In this document: in pieces, positions 1 through 9,524 of the stretch | How the letters are laid out: each line of letters opens with the position of its first letter | Position numbering within the stretch: the stretch's first letter is position 1 | Source: Agarophyton chilense | Lineage: Eukaryota; Rhodophyta; Florideophyceae; Gracilariales; Gracilariaceae | Direction of reading: 5' to 3' | Assembly: GCA_030374765.1 (NCBI GenBank) | Contig: JARGXX010000121.1 | Coordinates: 558,001-622,000, forward strand | Length of the DNA: 64,000 nt | The notes under the pieces: model-generated | Seen by the model: the letters and a program-made list of their open reading frames with translations, nothing else | Database searches by the model: none | What the model was told of the DNA's origin: nothing | Position numbers and translations under genes: made by a program

Positions 1-506
1 GCTGGCACATCCTACACGTGTGTTACAGCAGTGCCGGAACATTCCACACGTTCCGCGACCCACAGGGTGCTTGTTTCTACTATGGTTTAAGCAATCGGGT
101 TGTTTGTGTCGGTAAAATGGATTCCATGAAGTACTGCAAGGTGTTGCAGAAAAAATTGCTTCTATTTGCGGCGGAAAAAATCGGAGAAAGTTTTAGTTTT
201 CAGCGAGACGGGACTTCTATACACCGTTCAGTGTTTACTACAAAGTGGTTGGCTTATCATAATGTTAATGTTTTACAGTGGCCAGCCAAGTTACCTGACT
301 TGAACATTATGGAAAACATTTGGGGGGTTTTAGCACGCCGCGTTTATGCCAATCAGCGCCAATTCTAAGATGTTGGAACGCTTTTGGAATGTGTGACTGA
401 ATGTTGGAATAATTTGAGCGAAGAGTTTATTAAATCACTTTACAGCTCTATACAAAAGCGCTGTATTCAAGTGGTAGAGAAAAAGGGGGAAATGACTAAG
501 TATTGA
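1..506 (+). pseudogene. Tc1/mariner (DD34E) transposase, C-terminal part
   Basis: This is the C-terminal part of a Tc1/mariner transposase, the enzyme that cuts and pastes its own element at TA sites. The frame is already open at the left edge, so the start and the first catalytic Asp lie outside the window or are lost. The second catalytic Asp sits in FQRDGTSIHRS. The Glu sits in WPAKLPDLNIMENIW, 34 residues later, which is the DD34E spacing of Tc1-type enzymes. The same frame runs to the TGA at 504-506 and is broken by one in-frame TAA at 366-368. The tail after it still reads like a normal Tc1 C-terminus. No terminal inverted repeat was found on the right side. It is an inactive relic; family assignment is confident. 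Confidence 0.85.
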
Positions 507-955
507 ATGAAATAAATGTGCTTCTTTGTTTTGGCCTTTATTTAGATTTCGCTATCTTGTTCAGGATTTTGTAAAGTTAAGAAAACTGTGGGCTAGGTCT
601 GGTTCTGCAAAGCTCTGAAACTAGTTTATTAATGGTTTTCTAAGTACTGACTACGGTAAAAGTCCCAGTTGCCGACTGTGGATGGCAGTAAGGAGGAATA
701 GGGTGATGGCTTTATCCAGATTTCGCGCACTGATAGAGAAAAAGACAACGCCGTATTTCTGAGTTGTAGAGGAACGTGTAGATTTCGCTTTCTGAAGTAC
801 ACTTTTCAGAGATATTACCATAACAGTCATCCTTTCGATTCCTAAGGAAATACGTGTATTCGAGATGAGATCCGCACACAGATCCGTTCTCTGGTACGTC
901 GCGACCCCTCCACCCCACCCCCCAACATCTCCATATCTATTTCACCTTCCAACAA
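507..955. other. Spacer after the Tc1 relic
   Basis: This is moderately AT-rich sequence with no convincing gene. A weak minus-strand frame at 712-918 may be decayed continuation of the LINE endonuclease to its right, because the order along the minus strand fits, but no motif confirms it. Confidence 0.4.
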
Positions 956-1237
956 CTAAGAAGTTCTATATCCTGGATTTTTATCCTCTTTACTTGGATG
1001 TACTTCTTGCAAACATAGAATGTCCATCCCCCAACGATGCACAAGTTGCGCGATCTCGGCGCGTTTCCTCGGAGCGAGAAGACCCCTACAGTTCGGTTGA
1101 AGAATGCATAGTGTCCTTCGGGCATCCTGCTTTTCCAATTTTTCATCTTCGTAATATGAAAGACGTCGGGCTCCGTAGTAGACCCAACCGCAGATCTGTT
1201 TCGCTTCTCTAAAGAGAAGGGAAGTCAGGCACACCAC
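956..1237 (-). pseudogene. LINE (non-LTR retrotransposon) endonuclease, N-terminal scrap
   Basis: The minus-strand frame contains LCILQPNCRGLL followed, about 20 residues on, by GMDILCLQEVHPSKEDKNPGY. This is the start of the APE-type endonuclease of LINE ORF2 proteins: the usual ILQWNCRGL motif, then DIxxLQE with the metal-binding Glu. The usual Trp of the first motif is Pro here. The endonuclease would nick target DNA to prime reverse transcription. The frame stops soon after the LQE motif, and no RT domain lies downstream, so only a fragment remains. Assignment rests on these two motifs in the right order and spacing. Confidence 0.65.
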
Positions 1238-1468
1238 GTGAGGGCGGATCGCATGTGCCCAGGATTCCCACTACAGCGAGAAAGTTCAATGTAGCGAGAA
1301 AGTACACTGTATACCCTGTTCATCGTAACGAGCTTTCACTCTGTACTAGGTTTTCGATATGACTCATTCGCAGATGGCGCCAATGCTCGGAACAAGTTGT
1401 CTCCAGAGACAATTTGAACAAATGAAAAAGATACTTTATGCTGGGAAACCTATGAAGATCATAGGACT
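1238..1468. other. Spacer downstream of the hAT-like gene
   Basis: This is the region 3' of the minus-strand hAT-like gene. A short imperfect direct repeat (TAGCGAGAAAGT-like, near 1274 and 1293) is visible. No terminal inverted repeat of a hAT element was recognised here. Confidence 0.4.
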
Positions 1469-4165
1469 TCAGGTATATCCCGTGTTAATTCCCAAATGGT
1501 CGGTCTTTCTTAATTTCAGATTCCAAGATATAAACCGCCGTTTTTCTCGAAGGGGATCTCGTGAATGGCCTCGGAGATCGTCGCACTTAGCATTAATATT
1601 CGTGATGAAGCGAATCACTGAGAGACATGTCGCAGGTATACCGAGGACTCGAAGCGCAATATTGTACAACTCCGGGACTTGATTCCCATGCTTCATCCAC
1701 CACACTAGAGGATCGGCGTTTTCATTATCGGAAAAAGAACCGTGTGGGGTAGTACCAGAAAACTTCTTCTCGCTGTTCATTCCTTGGCCTTCACCCTTGC
1801 ACTTTTGAAATTGGAACAAGCCTCTTTCCAAAGCAATTTGTGATTGACTGTCTCTTCTCAGACTCCGAAGAGCTCTGGAAAGCACTTCTTTCCTGGGGAA
1901 GAAGCTTGTATCTACATCAACAGCGGGGTTAAGAATCGCTGCAAGGCAACAAACGTTGTTGACAATCGGTGGCAGGCCGTCAGGCTGTTGCGTGAAAAGC
2001 CTTGCGAACACATGAGCTCTTAAAGTTTGAAAATCTTTGTCATTCTGCTTGATGTGAACGGATATCTCACTGAAAACTTTAGTACAATCGTGGAGAACAT
2101 ATCCAATGGAGCGTGATTTAAGGATATGTGGCAATGTTGCACAATGGTGCGGAAGAGAATATGAAGAACAATGCAGCAGTGCATCATTCTTCCCATACAT
2201 AGAAATAAGATTTGTTAGCGGTTTCAGGAGAGTTATAAACCATTGCAGATCTTCAAGATAAGCTGGAGACATGAAAAGACGAACAACTTCTCGGCATAAC
2301 GGGATATTCCCACATTTTTCATCAGAGAGTGATGTAAGAAAGCAATGAACCCCCCTTATATGATGTTCGCATGTCTGCCCATTTTGTGTCACTTGAACTA
2401 ATCTGCATGTGTGAATAGCGAATTGCACAGCATAGCAAGAATACCAGAAGTGCTCCGAATTCGATGAAGAGCCCGAAGCAAATGAAATGTAGCTCCGGAA
2501 CAAATCCTTCTCTGAAAAAGAGCCACTAAACAATTCTCTTCCTGTACTTTCTTGGTCTAATTCCAAGAAAAATGAAGCAATCAGTCTGGTACATCTATGG
2601 ACTCGTGCAAGAACGGGATCAGTGTTCAAAAGATCTCGACAAAGCACATCAACTTCTTGGCATACATCCAAAGTCACGCAAGGTGATAGGACATCCTCCA
2701 GAGACGTCTGCATTCCACCTCCAGTAGGTCGACTCAACAAAGTGTGGCAAACCTGGACAGCAACTTGATTTTCTGCCTCGTCAATGATGCCTGGCAAACA
2801 TTTGGAGAGGGGGCTGCCACCGACATTTCGAGAACCGATGTAAGACAACTGTTTTCCCAAACCAAGGAAAAAGTACGACGCAATATGCGACTCATACTTA
2901 ATGCATGAAGATCTGCCGTTGGGATTTGAGTGAGTTGGATTCTCGGTATTCGCAAAGCATATTATCAGATGAATACTAGCAACATCGGGTGTTGTTTGGC
3001 TACTGAAACCATTGATGATTTCCAAACGGGCCGAATTAGTAAGGCATTCCTGGAGCTCATTTCCAGACGGTAAAGAACTTCTTCCGAGCACATTGGGACT
3101 TTTTGGGGTACCGACTTCCTTTCTAGCATTTTCGGACACCTTGATGCTACAAACATGTACTTGTTCGAAAAGAGGACCTTCTACAGAGCTAAACGAAATG
3201 TGGCGTGCCAGCAGGAAGCGTAACACGGATGATATCCTATCTATTGGTTGTGGCTTCAGTGGTCCTCTCCCATCCCAAGACGGTCGTCGAAGTTCTGGTA
3301 TGGAGTTGAAACAGGATGATGTGCGAGACACACTCTTTCCCAAATATTTTCCATCCGAGAGGGCAAGTGGACCTTGAATTGCACCGTCGATGGGGGAAAG
3401 TCGCCTCGGCGTCACGAGTTTTGGGGATTCTTGGATTCGGGGGTTCGGAGAGAGAAAAGAATTACGTTCAGTTCCATTGGTTCGTGCAACTATACGGCTG
3501 ATACGTTTGTTTCTCGAATGTGGTTGGTGTGGGGTTTTTTCAACACCAGAACGAAGAAGCTTGGTTGAGCCGCGCTTGGACACGGCAACATTACCATCGC
3601 CCGAGTGCGACAATTGACATCTTGAACTTGTGCGGAGCATCAGATTCGAAGTCGCGTTAGAGGTCATGGTCTGCTTTTCGTGTAGACGCGCATGTCGAGC
3701 GAGCATTCCTACATGGAGACCGCTATGATCCATTGGAGAAGCCGCTTGGAAATTCCTGTAGGTCTCAAAAACGTTCTGGTAAGTTGGGGATGAAGAAATT
3801 GGCAAAGGAGACGCGAGGGAAGGGCTCCTGGTACTCAAGGCTCGTTTGACGTGATCTGGTGCACTGCACCTCGTCCGAATATGGCGACTTAAATATGTTG
3901 GGTTCTCTGATTTATCGCGGGATGTAAATGAACAAAACCGACATTTGTTTCCAAGGAATACTCCATTTTCATCTTCAATACGGCTGAAGCATACGAAGAC
4001 AGAGGAGCGAGGTCGACCACGGCGCTTTTGGGACTCTCCTTGGACAATGCAGGCTTCTGGAGCTTTGCTAATGTTACTGGCGGCATGTTCTGTAAGTTGA
4101 ACGAACGAGCTACGACAAGAAGCCCAGGGCGTCCTGACTTGCTCCGTGGACTCTGAAGTTCCCAT
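1469..4165 (-). CDS. BED zinc-finger / hAT transposase-derived protein, long open frame
   Basis: A single open frame of about 900 codons is read from the first ATG at 4165 (MGTSESTEQ). The frame is open further upstream to 4387 but without an ATG. Near its N-terminus lies a BED-type finger (CRFC, then H-x4-C about 17 residues on) after an aromatic VFVCF stretch. A long Ser/Arg-rich linker follows. The C-terminal third reads like a hAT core: NVCCLAAILNPAVD resembles the hAT LxPRYK-type segment. A C-terminal dimerisation domain follows (PLVWWMKHGNQVPELYNIAL, then LGIPATCLSVIRF). hAT transposases bind their termini with the BED finger and multimerise through the C-terminal domain. I could not place the catalytic acidic residues or the usual RW motif with confidence. 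An intact frame with an eroded catalytic core points to a domesticated gene or a young non-standard hAT. Confidence 0.7.
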   Translation of the reverse strand: MGTSESTEQVRTPWASCRSSFVQLTEHAASNISKAPEACIVQGESQKRRGRPRSSVFVCFSRIEDENGVFLGNKCRFCSFTSRDKSENPTYLSRHIRTRCSAPDHVKRALSTRSPSLASPLPISSSPTYQNVFETYRNFQAASPMDHSGLHVGMLARHARLHEKQTMTSNATSNLMLRTSSRCQLSHSGDGNVAVSKRGSTKLLRSGVEKTPHQPHSRNKRISRIVARTNGTERNSFLSPNPRIQESPKLVTPRRLSPIDGAIQGPLALSDGKYLGKSVSRTSSCFNSIPELRRPSWDGRGPLKPQPIDRISSVLRFLLARHISFSSVEGPLFEQVHVCSIKVSENARKEVGTPKSPNVLGRSSLPSGNELQECLTNSARLEIINGFSSQTTPDVASIHLIICFANTENPTHSNPNGRSSCIKYESHIASYFFLGLGKQLSYIGSRNVGGSPLSKCLPGIIDEAENQVAVQVCHTLLSRPTGGGMQTSLEDVLSPCVTLDVCQEVDVLCRDLLNTDPVLARVHRCTRLIASFFLELDQESTGRELFSGSFSEKDLFRSYISFASGSSSNSEHFWYSCYAVQFAIHTCRLVQVTQNGQTCEHHIRGVHCFLTSLSDEKCGNIPLCREVVRLFMSPAYLEDLQWFITLLKPLTNLISMYGKNDALLHCSSYSLPHHCATLPHILKSRSIGYVLHDCTKVFSEISVHIKQNDKDFQTLRAHVFARLFTQQPDGLPPIVNNVCCLAAILNPAVDVDTSFFPRKEVLSRALRSLRRDSQSQIALERGLFQFQKCKGEGQGMNSEKKFSGTTPHGSFSDNENADPLVWWMKHGNQVPELYNIALRVLGIPATCLSVIRFITNINAKCDDLRGHSRDPLREKRRFISWNLKLRKTDHLGINTGYT

Positions 4166-4395
4166 GCTCCAGCTTTTCGAGTCTTGGTATTCGAAAAGAC
4201 AAGCCGAAGTGGGCAACACATGTAAAATTGCTTGGGCGCTTTTGAGTGTGGGCCTGTCTTCACAAGCGTGAACGTAAACGTGAACAGAAACGGAGCGTTG
4301 ACGGAACGTGAACCAGTCCTGATCACTGCCCGCTAGGCAAGTGAGTAATCGACACGACGTCCTCGCGTCGCATCTGTTGCAAATCAAAGGCCTCG

Positions 4396-4645
4396 TGTCT
4401 ACACGCCCGGCGGATTGGCCTCATATGAGGCCAGTTCTTTTTTCCAAAAAATTAGTAAAAATCGCTGGTTTCCATATTGCAGTGGCGTATTCTATTTTCT
4501 AAGAAAAAAACTAATTATTCTAACTATGTTCCTCCTGCTTTTAAAGTACATTCTTTAGGCAGTTGTCTTCAGTAAAAGCAGCTCAGTGGTTTCACGACCG
4601 CTCGGAGACTGATAAACACAGGGTTCAAGCTTCGTTGAGTTCATT
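4396..4645 (+). repeat. Left copy of a ~250-bp inverted repeat
   Basis: The segment starts TGTCTACACGCCCGG and contains the perfect 18-bp palindrome TGGCCTCATATGAGGCCA (4416-4433). It matches the reverse complement of 38705-38955 at roughly 80% identity by eye. Both copies keep AAATTAGTAAAAAT, TAAAGTACATTCTTTAG and CAGCTCAGTGGTTT in order. The two copies point inward like terminal inverted repeats of a DNA element later filled with retroelements. They could equally be two independent copies of one interspersed repeat. No target duplication was found at the outer ends. Confidence 0.6.
4582..4645 (+). other. tRNA-like A-box/B-box stretch inside the repeat
   Basis: AGCTCAGTGGTTTCACGACC resembles a tRNA D-arm/A box. 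About 30 bp later GGGTTCAAGCTT resembles a T-arm/B box. The stems do not pair as a real tRNA should, so this is not a functional tRNA gene. It suggests a tRNA-derived (SINE-like) component within the repeat. The right-hand partner keeps the A box well and the B box poorly. Confidence 0.4.
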
Positions 4646-5339
4646 GTAACTCGAATACTTTTACGGGAGTTCGACTAATCCTAAAAAGTATTATGGTCTA
4701 AGGACACATTTGCGTCTTCTTGAACAGCAGACAAAATAAGGCAAACTCTGCTTACGGGATAGTTTCATCAGAGACCATAATATATCTGACAGGTAGAATA
4801 ACGCTGATTCAATAAATAGGAGGCTTAATATAATTTGAACTTCTATTTTATGCTTTGAGAAGCGATATTTGGTTTTTCTATTTCATCTTTCTGTTATGGT
4901 TTTCGTTTCATAGTTTCAATAGCATCACAGTTGTTTTATATTAATTCGTCTAAAAAATTGCAGGCCATTGTTTGTATAGACACCAGTGTCTATACGCCCG
5001 AGATCTTAACCACAGAAGACGCCAACTTGGCTTCAAATGAGGCCCAAATTCTTCTCAAAAAGAAACTGAAATTCAGTCAAGATATGAACTTTCAAAATTA
5101 GAGTGAAAATGAATAAATCAAAAACAAAAACCATTCTTTTTTATGGTTGACAAAAAACCTCGTGAATTTTGTCAAACAGAGCTTTAATGCTTTTCTTAAA
5201 AACAGTATAATTTTAAAGTAGCAAACTTAAGAAGTCGCAGAAAAAACAACAACCAAATATTTTTGGCCTCAACTGATCCAAAAAAATCGAAAAGAAATAT
5301 ATATTTCAATCATTTAGTAATGTCAACTTTAAATGTTTA
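4646..5339. other. AT-rich spacer with a short terminal-repeat-like palindrome
   Basis: No gene is seen. Around 4975-5000 two 10-bp arms face each other (GTATAGACAC, CA, GTGTCTATAC), followed by GCCCG. This resembles the TGTCTACACGCCCGG end at 4396, as if two termini of the same repeat family abut. A diverged version of the following repeat sequence (GGCTTCAAATGAGGCC) lies at about 5028. Confidence 0.4.
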
Positions 5340-5905
5340 GTGTCGTACAATCACCTCTGGGGGTATGCCACTGTCTTGTCTCGGAAGCGTAGTGACGCTA
5401 AACCGTAAGGAGCGTGTTGACGCTCAACCTTAGAAGGGCGACGTAGTAAACCTCGATGGTAACAGGGCACCGTGAAAACCCGCAAGGGCAAACGGTGGAG
5501 CGACTAGCCTTTACCGTGTAGGTGAACAATGGTAGGCGTCGACGCGCGGTAAAGCCTGTGTGGTAGTTGAGAAACAATGAACCAAAAGGTATAGTCGTGA
5601 CCCAAGTGATGCCTGTTGTAATCAGATTAGGATGAGGGAGGTGCAGTTCGTTATATGCAATGGACTGCACTCTCCAGATCACCCGGGAGGTGCCAGCAAG
5701 GCACGGTCTCTGATCTAGTGTCAAAGACCTGGCCAGCACTGGCTACAGTGCCAGATGGCCACTCCACTACTGTACTAAAATAAATATAATTACAATTACA
5801 ATTACGAACAATTACTGAACCAAAAGGTACATTGTCAACACTACACGTGGCTGACAACACGTAGATGGTAGCTCGCCCGGAGCTGCGTGGCCGATGATCC
5901 CTCGC
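5340..5905. repeat. GC-rich LTR-like block, family unknown
   Basis: This block stands out from its AT-rich surroundings by base composition. It contains an ACACGTGG motif (CACGTG at 5844-5849) of the kind found in every LTR of this window. It also has two copies of GAACCAAAAGGTA (5579-5591 and 5817-5829) about 240 bp apart. No long protein frame was recognised. It may be a solo LTR or a fragment of an undescribed retroelement. Exact ends and target duplication were not found. Confidence 0.35.
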
Positions 5906-6470
5906 ATCCATCACCTACAGGGTCAGTGTAGTATATCGACATCCTCAAAGGTCAGACCTTCTGCCATTATACGACATTTAGGCCATCGAAGAAAAGGTGT
6001 TCAGCAATATATTGCAGTTATGGAGAGCTTTCATATTTCACGTATTGCTTTATTAAAAGGAAATAAAAGATGGCCTCATATGAGGCCAAAATTACAACAT
6101 CAATCATTCTTGTAAACTACGTCAATTTTCTTAATTTTTGTGCCTAGACGTTTTCAAGACTCTCTTCTTCTATGGTGTCAACCTTAAAGACTACGAACGA
6201 TCGTCCATATCCTGTAAACAACATCATCTTTACTCTATTCTTTCATGATTTATCAAATATGTCATCATCTATATTTCCTGACGTCTAGTTGGAAACAGAT
6301 TAAACACCCGCGTGAATCTCTTTACATTAGAGAATGGATGTAAAAGTTTCTTCGAAACAAAATGAAAGACAACCCTCGTAAGCGAAGGTGTTACAAAAGT
6401 GGACTTTGTTCTCAAGAATAATCGGAAACACACTTTTGTCATCATAAGCTTCGAGCTACCTGGTCGAAAG
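5906..6470. other. Spacer left of the A-B tandem
   Basis: This is AT-rich and has no recognised gene. A second perfect copy of the palindrome TGGCCTCATATGAGGCCA lies at 6071-6088. The last bases before the LTR are GAAAG. Confidence 0.4.
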
Positions 6471-7334
6471 TGTAGGACAATGCCCCCAAGGAGGAAAACC
6501 TAGGAAGACGTCCGGATCTTCCTCTCACGAGGTAACCGGCGCGGTAGAGCCCTCCCAGGGATCGGCGCGCAATGCCGGGTGTAAGCCGGAGCCGAACCGT
6601 CGCGACGGGCGCAGGGAGGCTGAAAGAAGCCGAGAATATCCGCTGAAGCGGTGCTTGCGTATCCTCTGAAAAGGCAAAACCCACGAGAGTGGCGAGCACG
6701 ACAGGTGTCAGTGCGAGCCGCAACAGCGGGAATTGCCCAATGAAGGGGAGGAAAAGAGAAGGAAAATGGGAACGGAGGCAAGAGGGCGAGGTTGACCACG
6801 AGTCGCAAGAGGGGACTCGGGAATAGCCGGCACTGCCGGTTGTAGCAAACCGTATACACGGGCGGAACTACGAAAGTGGGAATAGATACCCAACACACGA
6901 AGGCTGCTTGAACGTCCAAGGGGGTTGGGAAGCCGTGCACCACGGAAAATCCCTCCGTAAGGAGTTATATATCCGCGCAGGCGGTTCGACCCAGAGCCAA
7001 GATCTGGAAGACCAAGATCACCCTTGTTGGGGAGACTTCACTGGACCGGCGGCCGCAAGGCCGGCGGCCTAACTACTGTAGTCACCGTAGAATACAATAA
7101 ATAAAGTCTATCCTAAATAGCTAAATGTCCGTCTAACAAAGGGGCCAATCTGGCGGCCACGTGTCGCGCGGGCGCTACGGCCACGTGTATGGCACCCGGT
7201 CCCGCCGGTGCATCACCGGCGTTCCGGCCATCGCCGTGAAAACGGACTACTCCTACTCATAACGAGGTTGCACGCCGGAGGCTCCGGAAAAAACTTTAGT
7301 CCCCAAGAACCTCCCTGGAGGACGTTGCTCTTCA
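6471..7334 (-). repeat. LTR 1 (3' LTR of element A)
   Basis: This is an 864-bp LTR with TG...CA ends. The polypurine tract of A abuts its inner end. Two CACGTG hexamers lie at 7158-7163 and 7182-7187. An AT-rich patch (ACAATAAATAAAGTC, near 7093) stands out in otherwise GC-rich sequence and could serve transcription of either strand. Confidence 0.9.
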
Positions 7335-7353
7335 TATCCCCCCCCTTAAGACA
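7335..7353 (-). promoter_or_regulatory. Polypurine tract of element A
   Basis: On the minus strand the sequence reads CTTAAGGGGGGGGATA directly before the LTR start TGAAGAGC. A purine run at this place primes plus-strand DNA synthesis in LTR elements. It fixes the orientation of A as minus. Confidence 0.8.
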
Positions 7354-7381
7354 GGGCGAACACCTCGAAGAGGAAGTCGGC

Positions 7382-9156
7382 ATGGCAGCTCGTCATGATA
7401 AGAGCGCGTCCGACACCGGGTCTCCGGAAAGCAACACACCTTCACCAAGGATCCCACGCCAGCTCTTCGCCTGCGATTCCAGCCACAGCACACCAACACG
7501 TATCATGTCCAACCCCGACCGTCATAACACATCCGCGACTCCCGCCCTTTGCGGTTCCACAGGCTTCCGGTCCGCCCCCCACCCTGGGGATGTTACTAAC
7601 CTCGCGTACGAGAACCGCCGTATTGGCGCCCGCTTTTGCGGACAGGCGGACCCACCGCAGTGGCCGGCCTACGACGCCTTTGTGGGTGCAAATCCGAGAA
7701 CTCGGCGTGGCTCCGCGATGTTGCGGTATGCGCCTTGGTTTCACCCATTGGCTGTCCGCGACGAGGATTTGATCCAATCCTACACCGATAATTCGGAGAT
7801 GCTCCCGGGCGACCTGCCCGGCGTGGTGACCATGTACTGGGATTGGCGTAATTGTATCGCCATCCCGGTACACCACATACTCCGCCGACGCGGTGAATCC
7901 TCTGCGGAGGCTCAGGCCGCGCTTGTGCGCATCGCTTATCTCAGGCACCATCGGGCGCCTTTCTAATTCCCGATACCGCCCGCGGTCGAATTCGACGTCC
8001 ACCTTTACCGCACTCGCGGGAAAATGTCGTACTGTGACCGTCTTAACGTATTGGAAACCCTCGCTTGGAGGGGCACACCGATCGCTCGGCAAGAAGCCCT
8101 TTGCTGGGGACGACCGATTCTTCGGGCAGAGTTCCGCTACCAACCGCGGCAGTCGCGCTCGAAATTTCTTCAGAACTTCATCCGCGATGAGCGGCGTTGG
8201 CGAGCTCGGACCGGGTATTTCGTACCGTACCAGAACACGGAGATTGAGCGCATCGCGCCTGCTCACCGACGTGGTCGGTACGTCAGTCTGCCAGACTGGT
8301 GGTCCTCCTTGGAGGCGTGCTGGGGTTGCTTCATTGAGCTGCCCCCAGTCTTCACCTATGTAGGGTCGTTGTTCTTGAACGATCCCCACTCGGGGTGGTG
8401 GTCCGTCGTGGTAAGCGAATGGGCCGTCCGCACTGCGGCCTTTATCCTCGCTGAGGCGTACGACCAATACCGATTGTGGTACGTGCCACCGCGTGTGCAG
8501 GCTGCGATCCGCCGTTTGGACATGCGCATCCCCCTCGAGGGCGAGGCGAACGAAGAAGAGATGCTGGGCCTCCTCGACTTTGTGGAGGGGGTCCAGTGGG
8601 ATGAGGTCCCGCTGGAGAACTCCCAACGCATTCAACCGCGTCGCGGGTCTGGCCCCGGATTCGGGAGGAATACGCGCTAGCGGGGGATTTCATCTACTTC
8701 GACCCCTGGGATTACCACGAGATCAGCCGCGAGGAAGCGGAAGCCAACCGGCATGCGCCGCGTGAAGTCCCGGCCGACCACCCGCGAGGGTATGCCGACT
8801 CGAGCGACTATTACCGCGGCTATGCGGATGGTGACCCGATGGTCGACAACGAACCGGAGGATCCGGGTCACGCTCCGATGGAGGGTGACGAGTCCGGCGA
8901 GGCCGGTGAGGAGTCCGTTGAATACGGTGGTGCGGCTCCATCCGGGGCTGCTAATGCCGTGCGAACGGATTTCTATCCGACTTCATCGGTGGCAGGCGGG
9001 CCCGCCACCGCCGCTGGCGTGGAGCGGGGCGAGGTCATCGCGCGCTTCCTTCGGGAGGTGGGGCTTCGCCCTTCCGAGATCTCGGATGATGTGGCCGCTA
9101 TGCGGGATGCCTTAGCCAACCGCCTGGGCGGGGGTCCACCTCGTGCGGAGGAATGA
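7382..9156 (+). pseudogene. Antisense gene of element A, conserved protein of unknown function
   Basis: This gene lies inside element A but on the strand opposite to gag-pol, between the chromodomain and the 3' LTR. It starts at an ATG (MAARHDKS) about 50 bp from the LTR. Its product of roughly 590 residues is nearly the same as the one in B and clearly related to those in D and F. Conserved blocks include YAPWFHPLAVRD, GYFVPY, ELPPVFTYVG and DQYRLWYVPP. It is rich in Trp, Tyr and Arg. No membrane segment or known enzyme motif is seen. The C-terminal third is acidic and ends GGGPPRAEE. The frame carries about two breaks. Function is unknown. Confidence 0.7.
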
Positions 9157-9392
9157 CCGGAGCTTCCGGTAGAATGTAGGGCGGCGCCACTAGAGCGCCC
9201 TTGCCAGTAGTGAGAAATAAAAAGAAGAGGGTCGCCTTTCCGACGCTCTTTCCAAAGTCCACTTCTTTCTTTCCGGGGTACGGGCCTTCAACCGGGGTTC
9301 CGGCGTTGCAGGGAACCAGCCTAACTGGGAGTTCCGTGTTTAACGGTGGGCGCTTCGCGCGCAGACCAGGTAACTGGCACGACCACCAACGA

Positions 9393-9462
9393 CGTTGGGA
9401 TAGCGTGAGCGGTTGCTTCCTTCCCCGCGTTGGGATAGCGTGAGCGGTTGCTTCCTTCCCCG
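9393..9462. repeat. 35-bp tandem duplication in element A
   Basis: Two exact 35-bp units (9393-9427 and 9428-9462) begin CGTTGGGATAGCGTGAGC. Element B has a single unit at the matching place (near 19974). The duplication is therefore specific to A, and lies in the spacer between the antisense gene and the chromodomain. Confidence 0.9.
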
Positions 9463-9524
9463 CGTTGGGACATGGACGGAGATGGCGCGTGGCGCCATCA
9501 GCCATTCCATTCCGTGTTCACGGT

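Noticed and set aside
1359-1682. Plus-strand frame overlapping the end of the hAT-like gene
   Set aside because: It is a short frame opposite a real coding region with no motif.
7442-8635. Long minus-strand frame (397 codons) opposite the antisense gene of A, with a twin in B at 18020-19213
   Set aside because: It mirrors the plus-strand gene in GC-rich sequence, has no motif, and is not preserved in D or F. It is a shadow frame.
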